Source: Mariprofundus erugo
GTDB lineage: Bacteria > Pseudomonadota > Zetaproteobacteria > Mariprofundales > Mariprofundaceae
Assembly (NCBI RefSeq): GCF_005818865.1
Contig: NZ_VBRY01000007.1
Location: 62,001-126,000 of the forward strand
Direction of reading: 5' to 3'
Length of the DNA stretch: 64,000 nt
The notes under the pieces were generated by a model. The model made no database searches, was not told the origin of the DNA, and worked only from the letters and a program-made list of their open reading frames with translations. Made by a program: the position numbers and the translations under genes. This document shows positions 9,270 through 17,568 of this stretch, one piece after another (within the stretch, counting starts at the first letter, position 1; each line of letters starts with the position of its first letter).

Positions 9270-9614
9270 TTATCCGGCCGGATTCTGATCCGCGCGTTGA
9301 AATGTATGCACCCAGACCAGATCATCCGGATTCCACTCCATGCCTTTGTGCATGCGCAGGATGAGGTCTTTATAGGCGGCCAGATTCGGATACCCTTCAG
9401 CCATAGCGTCCGCATCGGTCATGTCGCCCAGGCGCTCACGGGTCAGTGAGGTGACGGTAAAGGTAATGCCATCAAGCTCGAATGTTTCGCCCGGCCAGCC
9501 ATAGACGCCATTGCGGCCCTGGCGGGTTTTTCTGCCGCTGATGGCGGCTTCCACCAGTTTCGGGTGGCGTACAAGGTTGGTGATGTCACATGTCTTTTCA
9601 GGATACTGATTCAT
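9270..9614 (-). CDS. ASCH-domain-like protein
   Basis: 114 residues. The opening (LVEAAISGRKTRQGRNGVYG) followed by a beta-rich core (ELDGITFTVTSLTRERLGDMT) and the closing WVHTFQ strand fit the ASCH/PUA-like RNA-binding fold. Proteins of this type bind RNA or act as small hydrolases; no specific role is deducible. Upstream on the same strand is an HDOD gene whose stop codon is about 60 nt away. Confidence 0.7.
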   Translation of the reverse strand: MNQYPEKTCDITNLVRHPKLVEAAISGRKTRQGRNGVYGWPGETFELDGITFTVTSLTRERLGDMTDADAMAEGYPNLAAYKDLILRMHKGMEWNPDDLVWVHTFQRADQNPAG

Positions 9615-9673
9615 AGCCGAACTATCGTTGATAGAACGGGTAGAAGTCCATTGCTTTTATGGGCAGTGACGGG

Positions 9674-10804
9674 TTATGGCTGCGGCGGAGGGAAAAGGTC
9701 CGGGAATGATCGTTTCAGTCGCTCGATTGCATCATCCAGCTGCTGGAAAAATACCGGGCTGTTGACCGGGATTTGCAGGGTGTCGGCCAGATAACGCGTG
9801 TTTTCCGGCAGCCACTGTCGTTGATGGGGTTGCCAGATACCATCACCGGACAGGCCTGAGCGCTGTTGCAGAACCAGGTGGGCAAGATGGTTGATCATGT
9901 TGGCCTGAGGGTCGGGAGTATCGGCGACAGGAAGCTGATCCGGATGGTGATGGTGAGTGATCAGCTCCCGTACCTGTCTTGGCAGGTGCCAGTGCAGGGC
10001 GAGCATGACACCGGCATCAAGGTGGGTATAGCCCAGTGCGGCATGCTCTGCGGCAAGGCTGTCGTGGCCGGCTTTGATCAGGGTTGAAAGCTGTTGCAGC
10101 CGTTCGTCCGGTTCAGTATGCAGAATGACCAGCTTGCCGATGTCGTGCAACATGCCGTTCAGGGAGGCGGTCGAACGATCCACCGAGCGGGCCGGCTCGG
10201 CCAGCAGGCGGGCCAGGGCTGCGATCGCCTGGGAGTGGAACCAGATATAACGAATCTGGTGGCGATTTGTGTTGTTGCTCAGGTCCGGCGCCAGTGACTG
10301 AAAAATGACACTGCTGGTTTCATGCAGGCCAAGGCGGGCAATGGCCAGGGGAATGTTGGTAATTTCAGACTGGCCCGGAGAGGCATAGGCAGCTGAATTG
10401 CAGACGGTGAGGATGTGCGCGGTGAGGACCGGGTCGCGTACGATGCATTGCCCCAGATCGCTGGCGGAGGCGCCGGGTTGTTGCAGAATGGCCTGTATTT
10501 CGTGCCATATCTCCGGCATGGGGGGGATTGAGTTGATGTGGGCGGCAAGACGCTCAATGGCCTCTTTTTGCATCGGCAGTGGCTGTTTGATGCTGTATGC
10601 CGGCGTTGAAACGGGTCCTTTCGGGCACATGTCGAGCAGGTTTTGCAGGCTCTGTTGTGGTTGTGTTTCACTGTTTGATGAGCGGGGCGCATATCCTTTC
10701 GAAGGCCCGGCTTTTTTGCCTGCCGCAGCAGGGCTGCTCCGTTCAGGTTGACGGCTCCGGTTGGCGCCGGATAACCACGCCATTAATTGCGAAAACCATG
10801 ACAT
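9674..10804 (-). CDS. HDOD-domain signalling protein
   Basis: 376 residues. A low-complexity basic N-terminus (about 1-80) precedes an HDOD domain (about 85-290), the catalytically uncertain HD relative used in bacterial regulatory proteins. Recognisable elements are IPPMPEI, DPVLTAHILTVCNS, and GMLHDIGKLV, where the HD pair is retained, unlike in many HDOD proteins. A C-terminal helical tail follows. Stand-alone HDOD proteins regulate motility, biofilm or c-di-GMP signalling; the target here is unknown. Confidence 0.88.
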   Translation of the reverse strand: MSWFSQLMAWLSGANRSRQPERSSPAAAGKKAGPSKGYAPRSSNSETQPQQSLQNLLDMCPKGPVSTPAYSIKQPLPMQKEAIERLAAHINSIPPMPEIWHEIQAILQQPGASASDLGQCIVRDPVLTAHILTVCNSAAYASPGQSEITNIPLAIARLGLHETSSVIFQSLAPDLSNNTNRHQIRYIWFHSQAIAALARLLAEPARSVDRSTASLNGMLHDIGKLVILHTEPDERLQQLSTLIKAGHDSLAAEHAALGYTHLDAGVMLALHWHLPRQVRELITHHHHPDQLPVADTPDPQANMINHLAHLVLQQRSGLSGDGIWQPHQRQWLPENTRYLADTLQIPVNSPVFFQQLDDAIERLKRSFPDLFPPPQP

Positions 10805-10934
10805 GCATGCCTCCGGTATTCTGTGAACAGGCGCGAATCACAGGGATTCGCAGGTGAAATCGAGCAAGAATGCTGCCACAGGATACGACGGATGTTTGCC
10901 TGCGCCATACGCCCGCTTTAGCCTGCGCCATTCC

Positions 10935-12293
10935 ATGAAATCAAAAACAGATCCCATACGCTCTCTTGATACGCTGTTTATCCGCACTTACGGCTGTCAA
11001 ATGAATGAATATGACTCCGGGCGGATGGCCGACATCATGAAGCAGGCATACGGTCTGCGTCTGGTCGACCGGCCGGAAGATGCCGATGTGATTCTGATGA
11101 ATACCTGCTCGGTACGTGAAAAGGCGGAGGAGAAGGTCTATTCAGAGCTGGGGCGCTATCGCAAGCTTAAAGATAAACGACCGGATATGATCATTGGCGT
11201 GGGCGGGTGCGTCGGCCAGCAGGAAGGTGAACGCATCCAGAAACGGGCCCCCTATGTGGACCTCGTGTTCGGGCCCCAGACCTATCACCGTCTTCCCGAA
11301 ATGGTGAAGAAGATTCGCCGTGATCGTGTGCAGCTGACTGAAGTCGATATGCCTGAGATCGAGAAGTTTGACAGCCTGCCGCGCCATCAGGGGCAGGGGG
11401 TAAGTGGTTGTGTGACCATTATGGAGGGGTGTGACAAATTCTGCACCTTCTGTGTGGTGCCCTATACCCGCGGACCTGAGATCTCCCGCCCGGTTGAGGA
11501 TATTCTGACCGAGTGCAGACAGCTGCTGGCGGACGGCGTGGTGGAGATCAGCCTGCTGGGACAGAACGTGAATGGTTACCGTGGTCTGGGTGAGGATGGT
11601 GGAGAATGGGATTTTACCATGCTTCTCTATGCGGTTGCCGCACTCGACGGGCTTAAACGTTTGCGTTTTACCACCAGTCACCCGATGGAGATGACCAGCG
11701 AGCTCTGTCGTGCTTTCAGCGAGATTCCGCAGCTGATGCCTTATCTGCATCTGCCGGTGCAGTCCGGTTCCAATCATATGCTTAAAATGATGCACCGGGG
11801 CCATGATCGTGAAACCTATTTGCGCCTGATTGACGAGCTGCGCGGATATTGCCCTGATATCGCCCTCTCCTCCGATTTTATTGTCGGCTATCCCGGTGAA
11901 TCGGATGAAGATTTTGAGGATACACTCGATCTTGCCCGTCAGGTTGGCTACGACACGGCCTACTGCTTCAAGTATTCGCCGCGTCCTGGAACGCCGGCCT
12001 CGCATGCTGAGGACAGTGTTCCCGAGGCGGTCAAGGATGAGCGCCTGCAGCGTCTGCTGACCCTGATGCGTGAGCAGAGCCGCCTTGGCATGGAGCGTCA
12101 GCTTGGTCGTACGGTCGAGGTTCTGGTTGAAAAGCCGGGACGCAATGAAGGCGATATGGAAGGGCGCACGGCCGATTACAGAATCGTGCACTTCCGTGGC
12201 AGCCCCCGCCAGATTGGCCAGATATTGCCGGTTCGGATCATGGAGGCGTACGGGCAGTCGCTTCGGGGTGAGTTGATTCTTGTCGGTGAGTGA
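10935..12293 (+). CDS. miaB: tRNA-2-methylthio-N6-dimethylallyladenosine synthase MiaB
   Basis: Radical-SAM methylthiotransferase that modifies A37 of tRNAs reading UNN codons. The N-terminal UPF0004 domain carries its three cluster cysteines in YGCQMNE, TCSVREKA and GGCVGQ. The radical SAM cluster motif is CDKFCTFC in the GCDKFCTFCVVPYTRG block. A C-terminal TRAM domain (about residues 385-450) ends the protein. I chose ATG 10935 because the family starts just before IRTYGCQMNEYDS. An in-frame GTG at 10854 with AGGGA upstream would add 27 residues and cannot be excluded. First gene of a seven-gene co-directional run. Confidence 0.95.
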   Translation: MKSKTDPIRSLDTLFIRTYGCQMNEYDSGRMADIMKQAYGLRLVDRPEDADVILMNTCSVREKAEEKVYSELGRYRKLKDKRPDMIIGVGGCVGQQEGERIQKRAPYVDLVFGPQTYHRLPEMVKKIRRDRVQLTEVDMPEIEKFDSLPRHQGQGVSGCVTIMEGCDKFCTFCVVPYTRGPEISRPVEDILTECRQLLADGVVEISLLGQNVNGYRGLGEDGGEWDFTMLLYAVAALDGLKRLRFTTSHPMEMTSELCRAFSEIPQLMPYLHLPVQSGSNHMLKMMHRGHDRETYLRLIDELRGYCPDIALSSDFIVGYPGESDEDFEDTLDLARQVGYDTAYCFKYSPRPGTPASHAEDSVPEAVKDERLQRLLTLMREQSRLGMERQLGRTVEVLVEKPGRNEGDMEGRTADYRIVHFRGSPRQIGQILPVRIMEAYGQSLRGELILVGE

Positions 12294-13227
12294 GTCGGCG
12301 AGCAGACGTATTCCGTTGCAGTTATCGCTTGGCGGGACGGAGTTACAGGCACTGTGTGGTCCCGGCAATCGCGTCCTCCTGCGCATTGAGCGCTATTATC
12401 AGGTGAGTTTTCTCGGGCAACCGGGAGACTGGATGGTGGAAGGGGATCAGGCTGCCGAAGCGGTGCAGGCAATCAGGCGATTACAGACACATCTTGAGCG
12501 CTACGGGGAGTTAAGCGAGGTGGATATAGAAGGCGCAATGAAAGATGAGGGCGGGACTCAGGCGGCGGCCGATGTGCTGATCGCAGGGCGACGCCATATC
12601 TGTGGTAAAACGCCGAATCAGCGCAGCTACCTGAAGGCGATTCGCAGCAAGACGCTGACGCTGGCGGTTGGTCCGGCCGGTTCCGGTAAAACCTATCTGG
12701 CTGTCGCAGCAGCGGTATCGGCCATGAACAGCAATCGGGTGGAGCGCATTATTCTGACCCGGCCGGCTGTTGAAGCGGGTGAGCGGCTGGGATTTTTGCC
12801 AGGGGATATGCAGCAGAAGGTAGACCCTTACCTGCGACCGTTGTTTGATGCTCTGGCGGATATGCTCGGTGTCGAACGTATGAATGCGCTGCTGGAGCAG
12901 AACCGCATCGAGATTGCACCTCTGGCCTATATGCGTGGCCGAACGCTTAATGATGCGTTTGTGATTCTCGATGAAGCGCAGAATACGACGCGCGAGCAGA
13001 TGAAAATGTTTCTCACCCGTCTGGGTTTTGGTGCCTGCATGGTTGTGACCGGCGATGTGACGCAGGTGGACCTTCCCCGTCATCAGCAAAGTGGCCTGCT
13101 GCATGCTTTAAAGGTGCTGGAGAGGGTTCCGGATATTGCCATCTGCCGCCTGGATGCGCGTGACGTGGTTCGCCATCAGCTGGTTGAGCAGATTGTAAAT
13201 GCCTATGAGGATGATGATCGTGATTGA
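12280..13227 (+). CDS. phoH: PhoH-like ATPase (YbeZ type)
   Basis: 315 residues: a KH-like N-terminal part, then the PhoH ATPase domain with Walker A GPAGSGKT (about residue 130) and Walker B VILDEAQNT. The gene order miaB-phoH(ybeZ)-ybeY-corC(ybeX)-lnt is the classic proteobacterial cluster linked to ribosome and RNA maturation, which supports YbeZ. Start is TTG 12280 or GTG 12286, both overlapping the miaB end; a GGGGTGAG stretch lies upstream. Confidence 0.93.
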   Translation: MSVSESASRRIPLQLSLGGTELQALCGPGNRVLLRIERYYQVSFLGQPGDWMVEGDQAAEAVQAIRRLQTHLERYGELSEVDIEGAMKDEGGTQAAADVLIAGRRHICGKTPNQRSYLKAIRSKTLTLAVGPAGSGKTYLAVAAAVSAMNSNRVERIILTRPAVEAGERLGFLPGDMQQKVDPYLRPLFDALADMLGVERMNALLEQNRIEIAPLAYMRGRTLNDAFVILDEAQNTTREQMKMFLTRLGFGACMVVTGDVTQVDLPRHQQSGLLHALKVLERVPDIAICRLDARDVVRHQLVEQIVNAYEDDDRD

Positions 13228-13687
13228 TGTGATGGTTGATGAGGAGATCGAGGGCGAATTTACCCCGCCGGAGACCATTGCTGCGGCAGTGATGGCCGCG
13301 TGCACTGTGACGGATCCTGACACAGCGGAACCGGAAGTGTGTGTGCGCTTTGCCCCGGATATGGAGATCAGGGAGCTGAACAGCCAGTGGCGGGGCAAGG
13401 ATGCGGTCACTGATGTGCTCTCGTTTCCGATGCAGGAGCCGGATGCCATCGATTTTGATGAGTCCCTTGGGGATATTGCGCTGGCCATTCCGTTTGTGTT
13501 GCAGGAGGCGGAGCGCCTGGCGCTGACGCCGGAGGCCCATATCCAGCACCTGGTGGTGCATGCAACCCTTCATCTGCTTGGATATGATCATATTGATGAC
13601 GATGAGGCGGTTATCATGCAGCAGCTTGAGCGGCAGGCGATGCAACAGCTCGGCCTGCATGATCCCTATCCGGAGTTGCAGGCATGA
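13199..13687 (+). CDS. ybeY: Endoribonuclease YbeY
   Basis: Single-strand-specific, zinc-dependent RNase for 16S rRNA 3' maturation and ribosome quality control. The signature HATLHLLGYDH with a following acidic stretch gives the three His zinc ligands (about residues 125-135). Overlaps phoH by 29 nt if ATG 13199 is used. GAGG at 13207-13210 makes GTG 13220 or ATG 13214 better-spaced starts, which would shorten the product by 5-7 residues. Overlaps corC by 4 nt (ATGA). Confidence 0.93.
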   Translation: MPMRMMIVIDVMVDEEIEGEFTPPETIAAAVMAACTVTDPDTAEPEVCVRFAPDMEIRELNSQWRGKDAVTDVLSFPMQEPDAIDFDESLGDIALAIPFVLQEAERLALTPEAHIQHLVVHATLHLLGYDHIDDDEAVIMQQLERQAMQQLGLHDPYPELQA

Positions 13688-14514
13688 GTGATGTATTGCG
13701 TCGCTGGGGCGGCCGATTGCGAACGTTACTGATTGAGCAGCTGCGTCCGGGTCGTGATGAGGAGGAGTTGCTGGCCGTGCTCGGTCGCGCGGTTGCCGTG
13801 CAGTCGGAAGAACAGCGCAGCATGCTTGAGGCGATTGTGCACTTTCATGACACGCGCGTGCGCGAGGTGATGATTCCGCGCTCCGAGATTCTGTCGGTGC
13901 CTGCCGATGCATCACTGGCCGATGTTGAACGGGCGATGGTGGAAAACGATGTTGCCCGTATGCCGGTGATTGATGGTGATATCGACCATGTGCTGGGTAT
14001 GGTGCATGTCCAGGATGTGATTGATGCAAGGCTGAAGGGGGAGTCACCGTCGCTTGCCTCCCTGTTGACGCCATGCCTGAAGGTGCTGGAGCTTGAGCAG
14101 GTATCCGGCCTGCTCTCCGAGATGCGCGAGCATGCGTGCAGCTTTGCGATTGTACTCGATGAGTTCGGTAGTACGGCTGGACTCGTCACGCTATCCGACC
14201 TGGTGCGCGAGATTTTCGGCGAGATCGGCGAAGATGGCGAAGATGAAGAGCAGGAGTGCAAGCCATTGCCGGATGGCAGTTATATGGTGATGGCACGCAT
14301 GCACATTGAAGAGCTCAGCGAAGCGCTGGATGCGGTGTTGCCAGAGGGTGATTATGACACCGTCGCCGGCTGGCTGACCTCACGCCTTGGCCGTATTCCA
14401 CAGGCCGGAGAGGTTGTACAGCTTGATGGTTTCCGCATTCATATTATCGAGGCAGATCCCCGCAAGGTCAGCAAGGTACGCATTCAGCGTCCGTCACACG
14501 CACTGAAAACATAA
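13684..14514 (+). CDS. corC: HlyC/CorC family CBS-domain protein (YbeX-like)
   Basis: 276 residues without the DUF21 membrane domain: a short helical N-terminus, a CBS pair (about residues 55-185; VMIPRSEILSV and DEFGSTAGLVTLSDL) and a C-terminal transporter-associated CorC_HlyC domain (about 195-270; YDTVAGWLTSRLGRIP). Soluble family members are tied to Mg2+/Co2+ efflux or, in the ybeZYX-lnt setting, to ribosome biogenesis. Start overlaps the ybeY stop by 4 nt. Confidence 0.92.
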   Translation: MSDVLRRWGGRLRTLLIEQLRPGRDEEELLAVLGRAVAVQSEEQRSMLEAIVHFHDTRVREVMIPRSEILSVPADASLADVERAMVENDVARMPVIDGDIDHVLGMVHVQDVIDARLKGESPSLASLLTPCLKVLELEQVSGLLSEMREHACSFAIVLDEFGSTAGLVTLSDLVREIFGEIGEDGEDEEQECKPLPDGSYMVMARMHIEELSEALDAVLPEGDYDTVAGWLTSRLGRIPQAGEVVQLDGFRIHIIEADPRKVSKVRIQRPSHALKT

Positions 14515-14526
14515 ACGGGTTTAATC

Positions 14527-16005
14527 ATGCCCGCCATAGAAACCATCGCCCATTATCGCAGTCATATCATAGCCTTCGGTCTTGGCGCGATGATGCCGTT
14601 TGCATTCAGCCCCTATGACCAGCCATGGCTGGCTCCTTTGCTGCTGGCCGGTCTTCTCGGCCTGTTGATGCGAGGGCATGCTGCCGGGTATGCATTCGGA
14701 CTGGGCTGGTTCGGCCTTGGCGCATGGTGGCTGGCTCCGACACTGCACACATTTGGCCATTTGCCATGGCTGGTTGCGGCATTGTGCGTGACCCTTGTCG
14801 GCTGTGTCATGGCGGCACTGCCTGCATTGCTGGGCTGGTTGTGCTGGCGAACGGCAGGGCGTAGCAGCCGGGTATTGCTGGCGTTCCCTGCGGCAACGGT
14901 TTGTGAGGAGTGGTTGCGCGGACATCTGTTTACCGGTCTGCCGTGGACCGCGCTGGGCAATGTGTTGCTGGATACTCCGGCCATTGGCTGGGCCTCCTGG
15001 TTTGGTGTGTATGGTGCGGCGGCGTTGCCGGCACTGGCTGCGGCAGCACTGACACTGCTTTCCATGCGCCGGTGGCGTCCGGCGATTGCGGGCGGTGCTC
15101 TGGCCTTGCTGTTATTCTGGCTGGCTCCACCGACAGCGGCGATTCCGGATGGCCCGCTGTATCGGGCTGCGCTTGTACAGGGCAATATTCCTCAGGATCA
15201 GAAGTGGGATGCGGCTTTTGTCGACGAGACGATGCAGCGTTATGCCGACCTCTCCGCTACGGCGGCGCGTGGCAATGTGGATCTGATTATCTGGCCGGAG
15301 GCGGCCGTTCCTTTTTTCCTCGAACGGGCTCCCGGCTGGAATGGCTGGTTGAATACGCAGGTCGACAGCTGGCACACACCGCTGTTGTTCGGGGGCTTGA
15401 AGCTGACCGGCAAGCGAACGGCGCAGAATGGCCTGCTGGCTGATGACCCGCTTGACGTTTCCGGCGCAGAGCGCCCCTTTGCCGGTAAACATCATCTGGT
15501 GCCATTCGGGGAATATGTGCCGTCATGGATTCCGTTTTTGCATGCGCTGGTGCCCGAAATTGCCGACTTTAAAGCGGCAGAGGACAGCGGTGTGCTGCTA
15601 CTGCGCGGCCATCGATATGGTGCGCTGATCTGTTATGAATCACTCTTTCCCGAGGAGGCCAGAGCACGGGTGTTACATGGTGCGGATGTGCTGGTGAATG
15701 TCACCAATGATGCCTGGTATGGCACAACACCGGCTGCCTGGCAGCATTTTCAGGCAGCTCGTATGCGGGCCGTTGAGACAGGCCGCTATGTATTGCGTGC
15801 TGCCAATACAGGTGTGACAGCCGTTATCGCGCCGGACGGGAGTGTTCAGGCAAGCCTGCCATGGTGGCAGCAGGGGAGCCTGATTGCCTCCTATCAGCTG
15901 TCGAACCTGCAAACGCCATACATGCGCTGGGGCGACTGGCCTTTGCCGGGGGCACTGCTCATGCTAGCAATTGCCCTGCAGGCAGGGAGGCGGCGGCATG
16001 GGTGA
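14527..16005 (+). CDS. lnt: Apolipoprotein N-acyltransferase
   Basis: Transfers the third acyl chain to the N-terminal Cys of lipoproteins in the periplasmic leaflet of the inner membrane. 492 residues: five to six N-terminal hydrophobic helices, then a nitrilase-type carbon-nitrogen hydrolase domain and a final helix. The catalytic triad is visible: Glu258 (WPEAAVP), Lys321 (GKHHLVPFGEYVP) and Cys369 (ICYESLFP), corresponding to E. coli Glu267/Lys335/Cys387. It serves lipoproteins such as those encoded at 4557-5237 and 52319-53485. Overlaps gpsA by 8 nt. Confidence 0.96.
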   Translation: MPAIETIAHYRSHIIAFGLGAMMPFAFSPYDQPWLAPLLLAGLLGLLMRGHAAGYAFGLGWFGLGAWWLAPTLHTFGHLPWLVAALCVTLVGCVMAALPALLGWLCWRTAGRSSRVLLAFPAATVCEEWLRGHLFTGLPWTALGNVLLDTPAIGWASWFGVYGAAALPALAAAALTLLSMRRWRPAIAGGALALLLFWLAPPTAAIPDGPLYRAALVQGNIPQDQKWDAAFVDETMQRYADLSATAARGNVDLIIWPEAAVPFFLERAPGWNGWLNTQVDSWHTPLLFGGLKLTGKRTAQNGLLADDPLDVSGAERPFAGKHHLVPFGEYVPSWIPFLHALVPEIADFKAAEDSGVLLLRGHRYGALICYESLFPEEARARVLHGADVLVNVTNDAWYGTTPAAWQHFQAARMRAVETGRYVLRAANTGVTAVIAPDGSVQASLPWWQQGSLIASYQLSNLQTPYMRWGDWPLPGALLMLAIALQAGRRRHG

Positions 16006-16987
16006 ACAGCAGGTGGTAACTGTATGGGGGGCCGGTTCATGGGGAACGGCTCTGGCACTGGTATTGGCACGAAGCGGTCGTCAGGTCCGGCTGGTGGCCA
16101 GAAACGATGTGCAGGCGGAGTTGCTGAACAGCAGCCGTGAAAATGCCCGCTACCTGCCCGGCATTCCGTTGCCTGCCAATCTTCATGTGATGGCTGATCC
16201 TGTCGTTGCCATGCAGGGGGCTGCAGCTTGCGTTTATGCCTTGCCATGTGCGACGGTTGACAGCTGTTTGCCATTGCTTGCCGATGGTGATTACCCGGTG
16301 ATTGCGGCCTGCAAGGGGCTGCATCCGCAGACGCTTGAGCGCACCGACCAGATGTTTGCGCGCCATATTGCTGCGCAGCGTATTGCATTGCTATCCGGAC
16401 CATCCTTTGCCGCTGAGGTGGCCAGAGGACAGCCGACGGCCATTACGATGGCTGCCTCTGATCTGGCCAAAGCAGAAGCTGCAGCTGCGTTTTTTGATGA
16501 CACCTCATTCCGTATCTATAGCAGTGATGATCTGATCGGTGTTGCGATGGGCGGGGCACTGAAAAATGTTATCGCCATTGCCGCCGGTATGGCTGATGGG
16601 CTGGGGTTTGGCCACAACTCGGTGGCTGCAGCTGTGACCCGTGGATTGTCCGAGATGGCGCGCCTGACGGTCGCCTGTGGCGGGCGTTATGAGACCCTGA
16701 TGGGGCTCTCAGGGCTCGGTGATCTGGTGCTGACCTGTACCGGCACGCTGTCCCGTAATCGCCGCTTTGGAGCAGAGGTGGCCAGAGGCGCTGCGGCAGC
16801 TGCGGCTGTTGCGAGTATTGGCCAGGTGGTTGAAGGTGTGCGTACTGCCGAGGCTGCTGACCGGCTGGCTGGGCATCTGGGTATTGAGTTGCCACTGATA
16901 CAGACCGTGCACCGGGTTTTAAGCGGAAGCGTACGCTTGCCGGATGCCGTGCATGTACTGATGAGCCGTCCGGAGCGAGCAGAATAA
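15998..16987 (+). CDS. gpsA: NAD(P)-dependent glycerol-3-phosphate dehydrogenase
   Basis: 329 residues. Makes sn-glycerol 3-phosphate for phospholipid synthesis, upstream of PlsY (56238-56846). The Rossmann motif GAGSWGTALA opens the protein. GPSFAAEVARGQPTAI and the C-terminal GALKNVIAIAAGMADGLGFG (catalytic Lys) are intact. I chose ATG 15998, which has GGGAGG 7 nt upstream; the in-frame ATG at 15971 lies within lnt. Confidence 0.96.
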   Translation: MGEQQVVTVWGAGSWGTALALVLARSGRQVRLVARNDVQAELLNSSRENARYLPGIPLPANLHVMADPVVAMQGAAACVYALPCATVDSCLPLLADGDYPVIAACKGLHPQTLERTDQMFARHIAAQRIALLSGPSFAAEVARGQPTAITMAASDLAKAEAAAAFFDDTSFRIYSSDDLIGVAMGGALKNVIAIAAGMADGLGFGHNSVAAAVTRGLSEMARLTVACGGRYETLMGLSGLGDLVLTCTGTLSRNRRFGAEVARGAAAAAAVASIGQVVEGVRTAEAADRLAGHLGIELPLIQTVHRVLSGSVRLPDAVHVLMSRPERAE

Positions 16988-16989
16988 AG

Positions 16990-17520
16990 ATGCCGCCGGA
17001 GACAGATGAAGATCTGTTTGCCGAAGCGATGGGCAGGGTGCAGCCATTGCCGGAAATTGACAAAATCACACCTGACAGGCGATTGCCGCGCGGCCATCAG
17101 GTCGCCGTCCGGCATCGTCATCGGCAGCCTTCCGGGTTAATGGCAGATGGACCAGCCGCTCGCCGGGTTGAGCCATGGTCTCTTGTGGCCGATGGTATTT
17201 CAAGAGAGCGCCTGAAGCGCCTTGCCGCAGGTGATCCGTCCGTTGCCTGTACATTTGATTTGCATGGTATGACCTGTGATATGGCGCTGTCAGCGTTGGC
17301 CGATGGCTTTGCCCGGGCTGTTGCGGATGATGATGTGCGTGTCATCTGTATTATTCACGGTCGTGGTCTGCACTCATCCGATGGTAAACCGGTATTGAAA
17401 AAGGCGGTCTATCACTGGTTGACTGATGGTCCCTTTGCCGGACAGGTGCTGGCTGCGATTCCCCGTCCGGGTAGCGGCGGCGGGGCGTGCCTGGTGCTGT
17501 TGCGCCGCACGATGGCATAA
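16990..17520 (+). CDS. Smr/MutS2-domain protein
   Basis: 176 residues with an unstructured basic N-terminus and a C-terminal Smr domain (about 88-175). It carries the signature FDLHGMT and the second motif IIHGRGLHSSDGKPVLK. Bacterial stand-alone Smr proteins (YdaL, SmrA/SmrB type) are nucleases acting on DNA or on collided ribosomes. Which type this is cannot be told. Begins 2 nt after gpsA and ends the miaB-to-smr run. Confidence 0.9.
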   Translation: MPPETDEDLFAEAMGRVQPLPEIDKITPDRRLPRGHQVAVRHRHRQPSGLMADGPAARRVEPWSLVADGISRERLKRLAAGDPSVACTFDLHGMTCDMALSALADGFARAVADDDVRVICIIHGRGLHSSDGKPVLKKAVYHWLTDGPFAGQVLAAIPRPGSGGGACLVLLRRTMA

Positions 17521-17568
17521 GGGATTTCTCACGATTTTTTCCAGACAAACAGATTCGGGAGTGACGGG

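Noticed and set aside
11142-12386. Long minus-strand open frame (414 codons) opposite miaB
   Set aside because: Low-complexity His/Gln/Arg-rich translation typical of the complement of a GC-rich gene, while the plus strand encodes a complete, well-conserved MiaB.
13013-14074. 353-codon minus-strand frame opposite ybeY and corC
   Set aside because: Spans two real genes antisense and is Pro/His/Arg-rich with no family resemblance.
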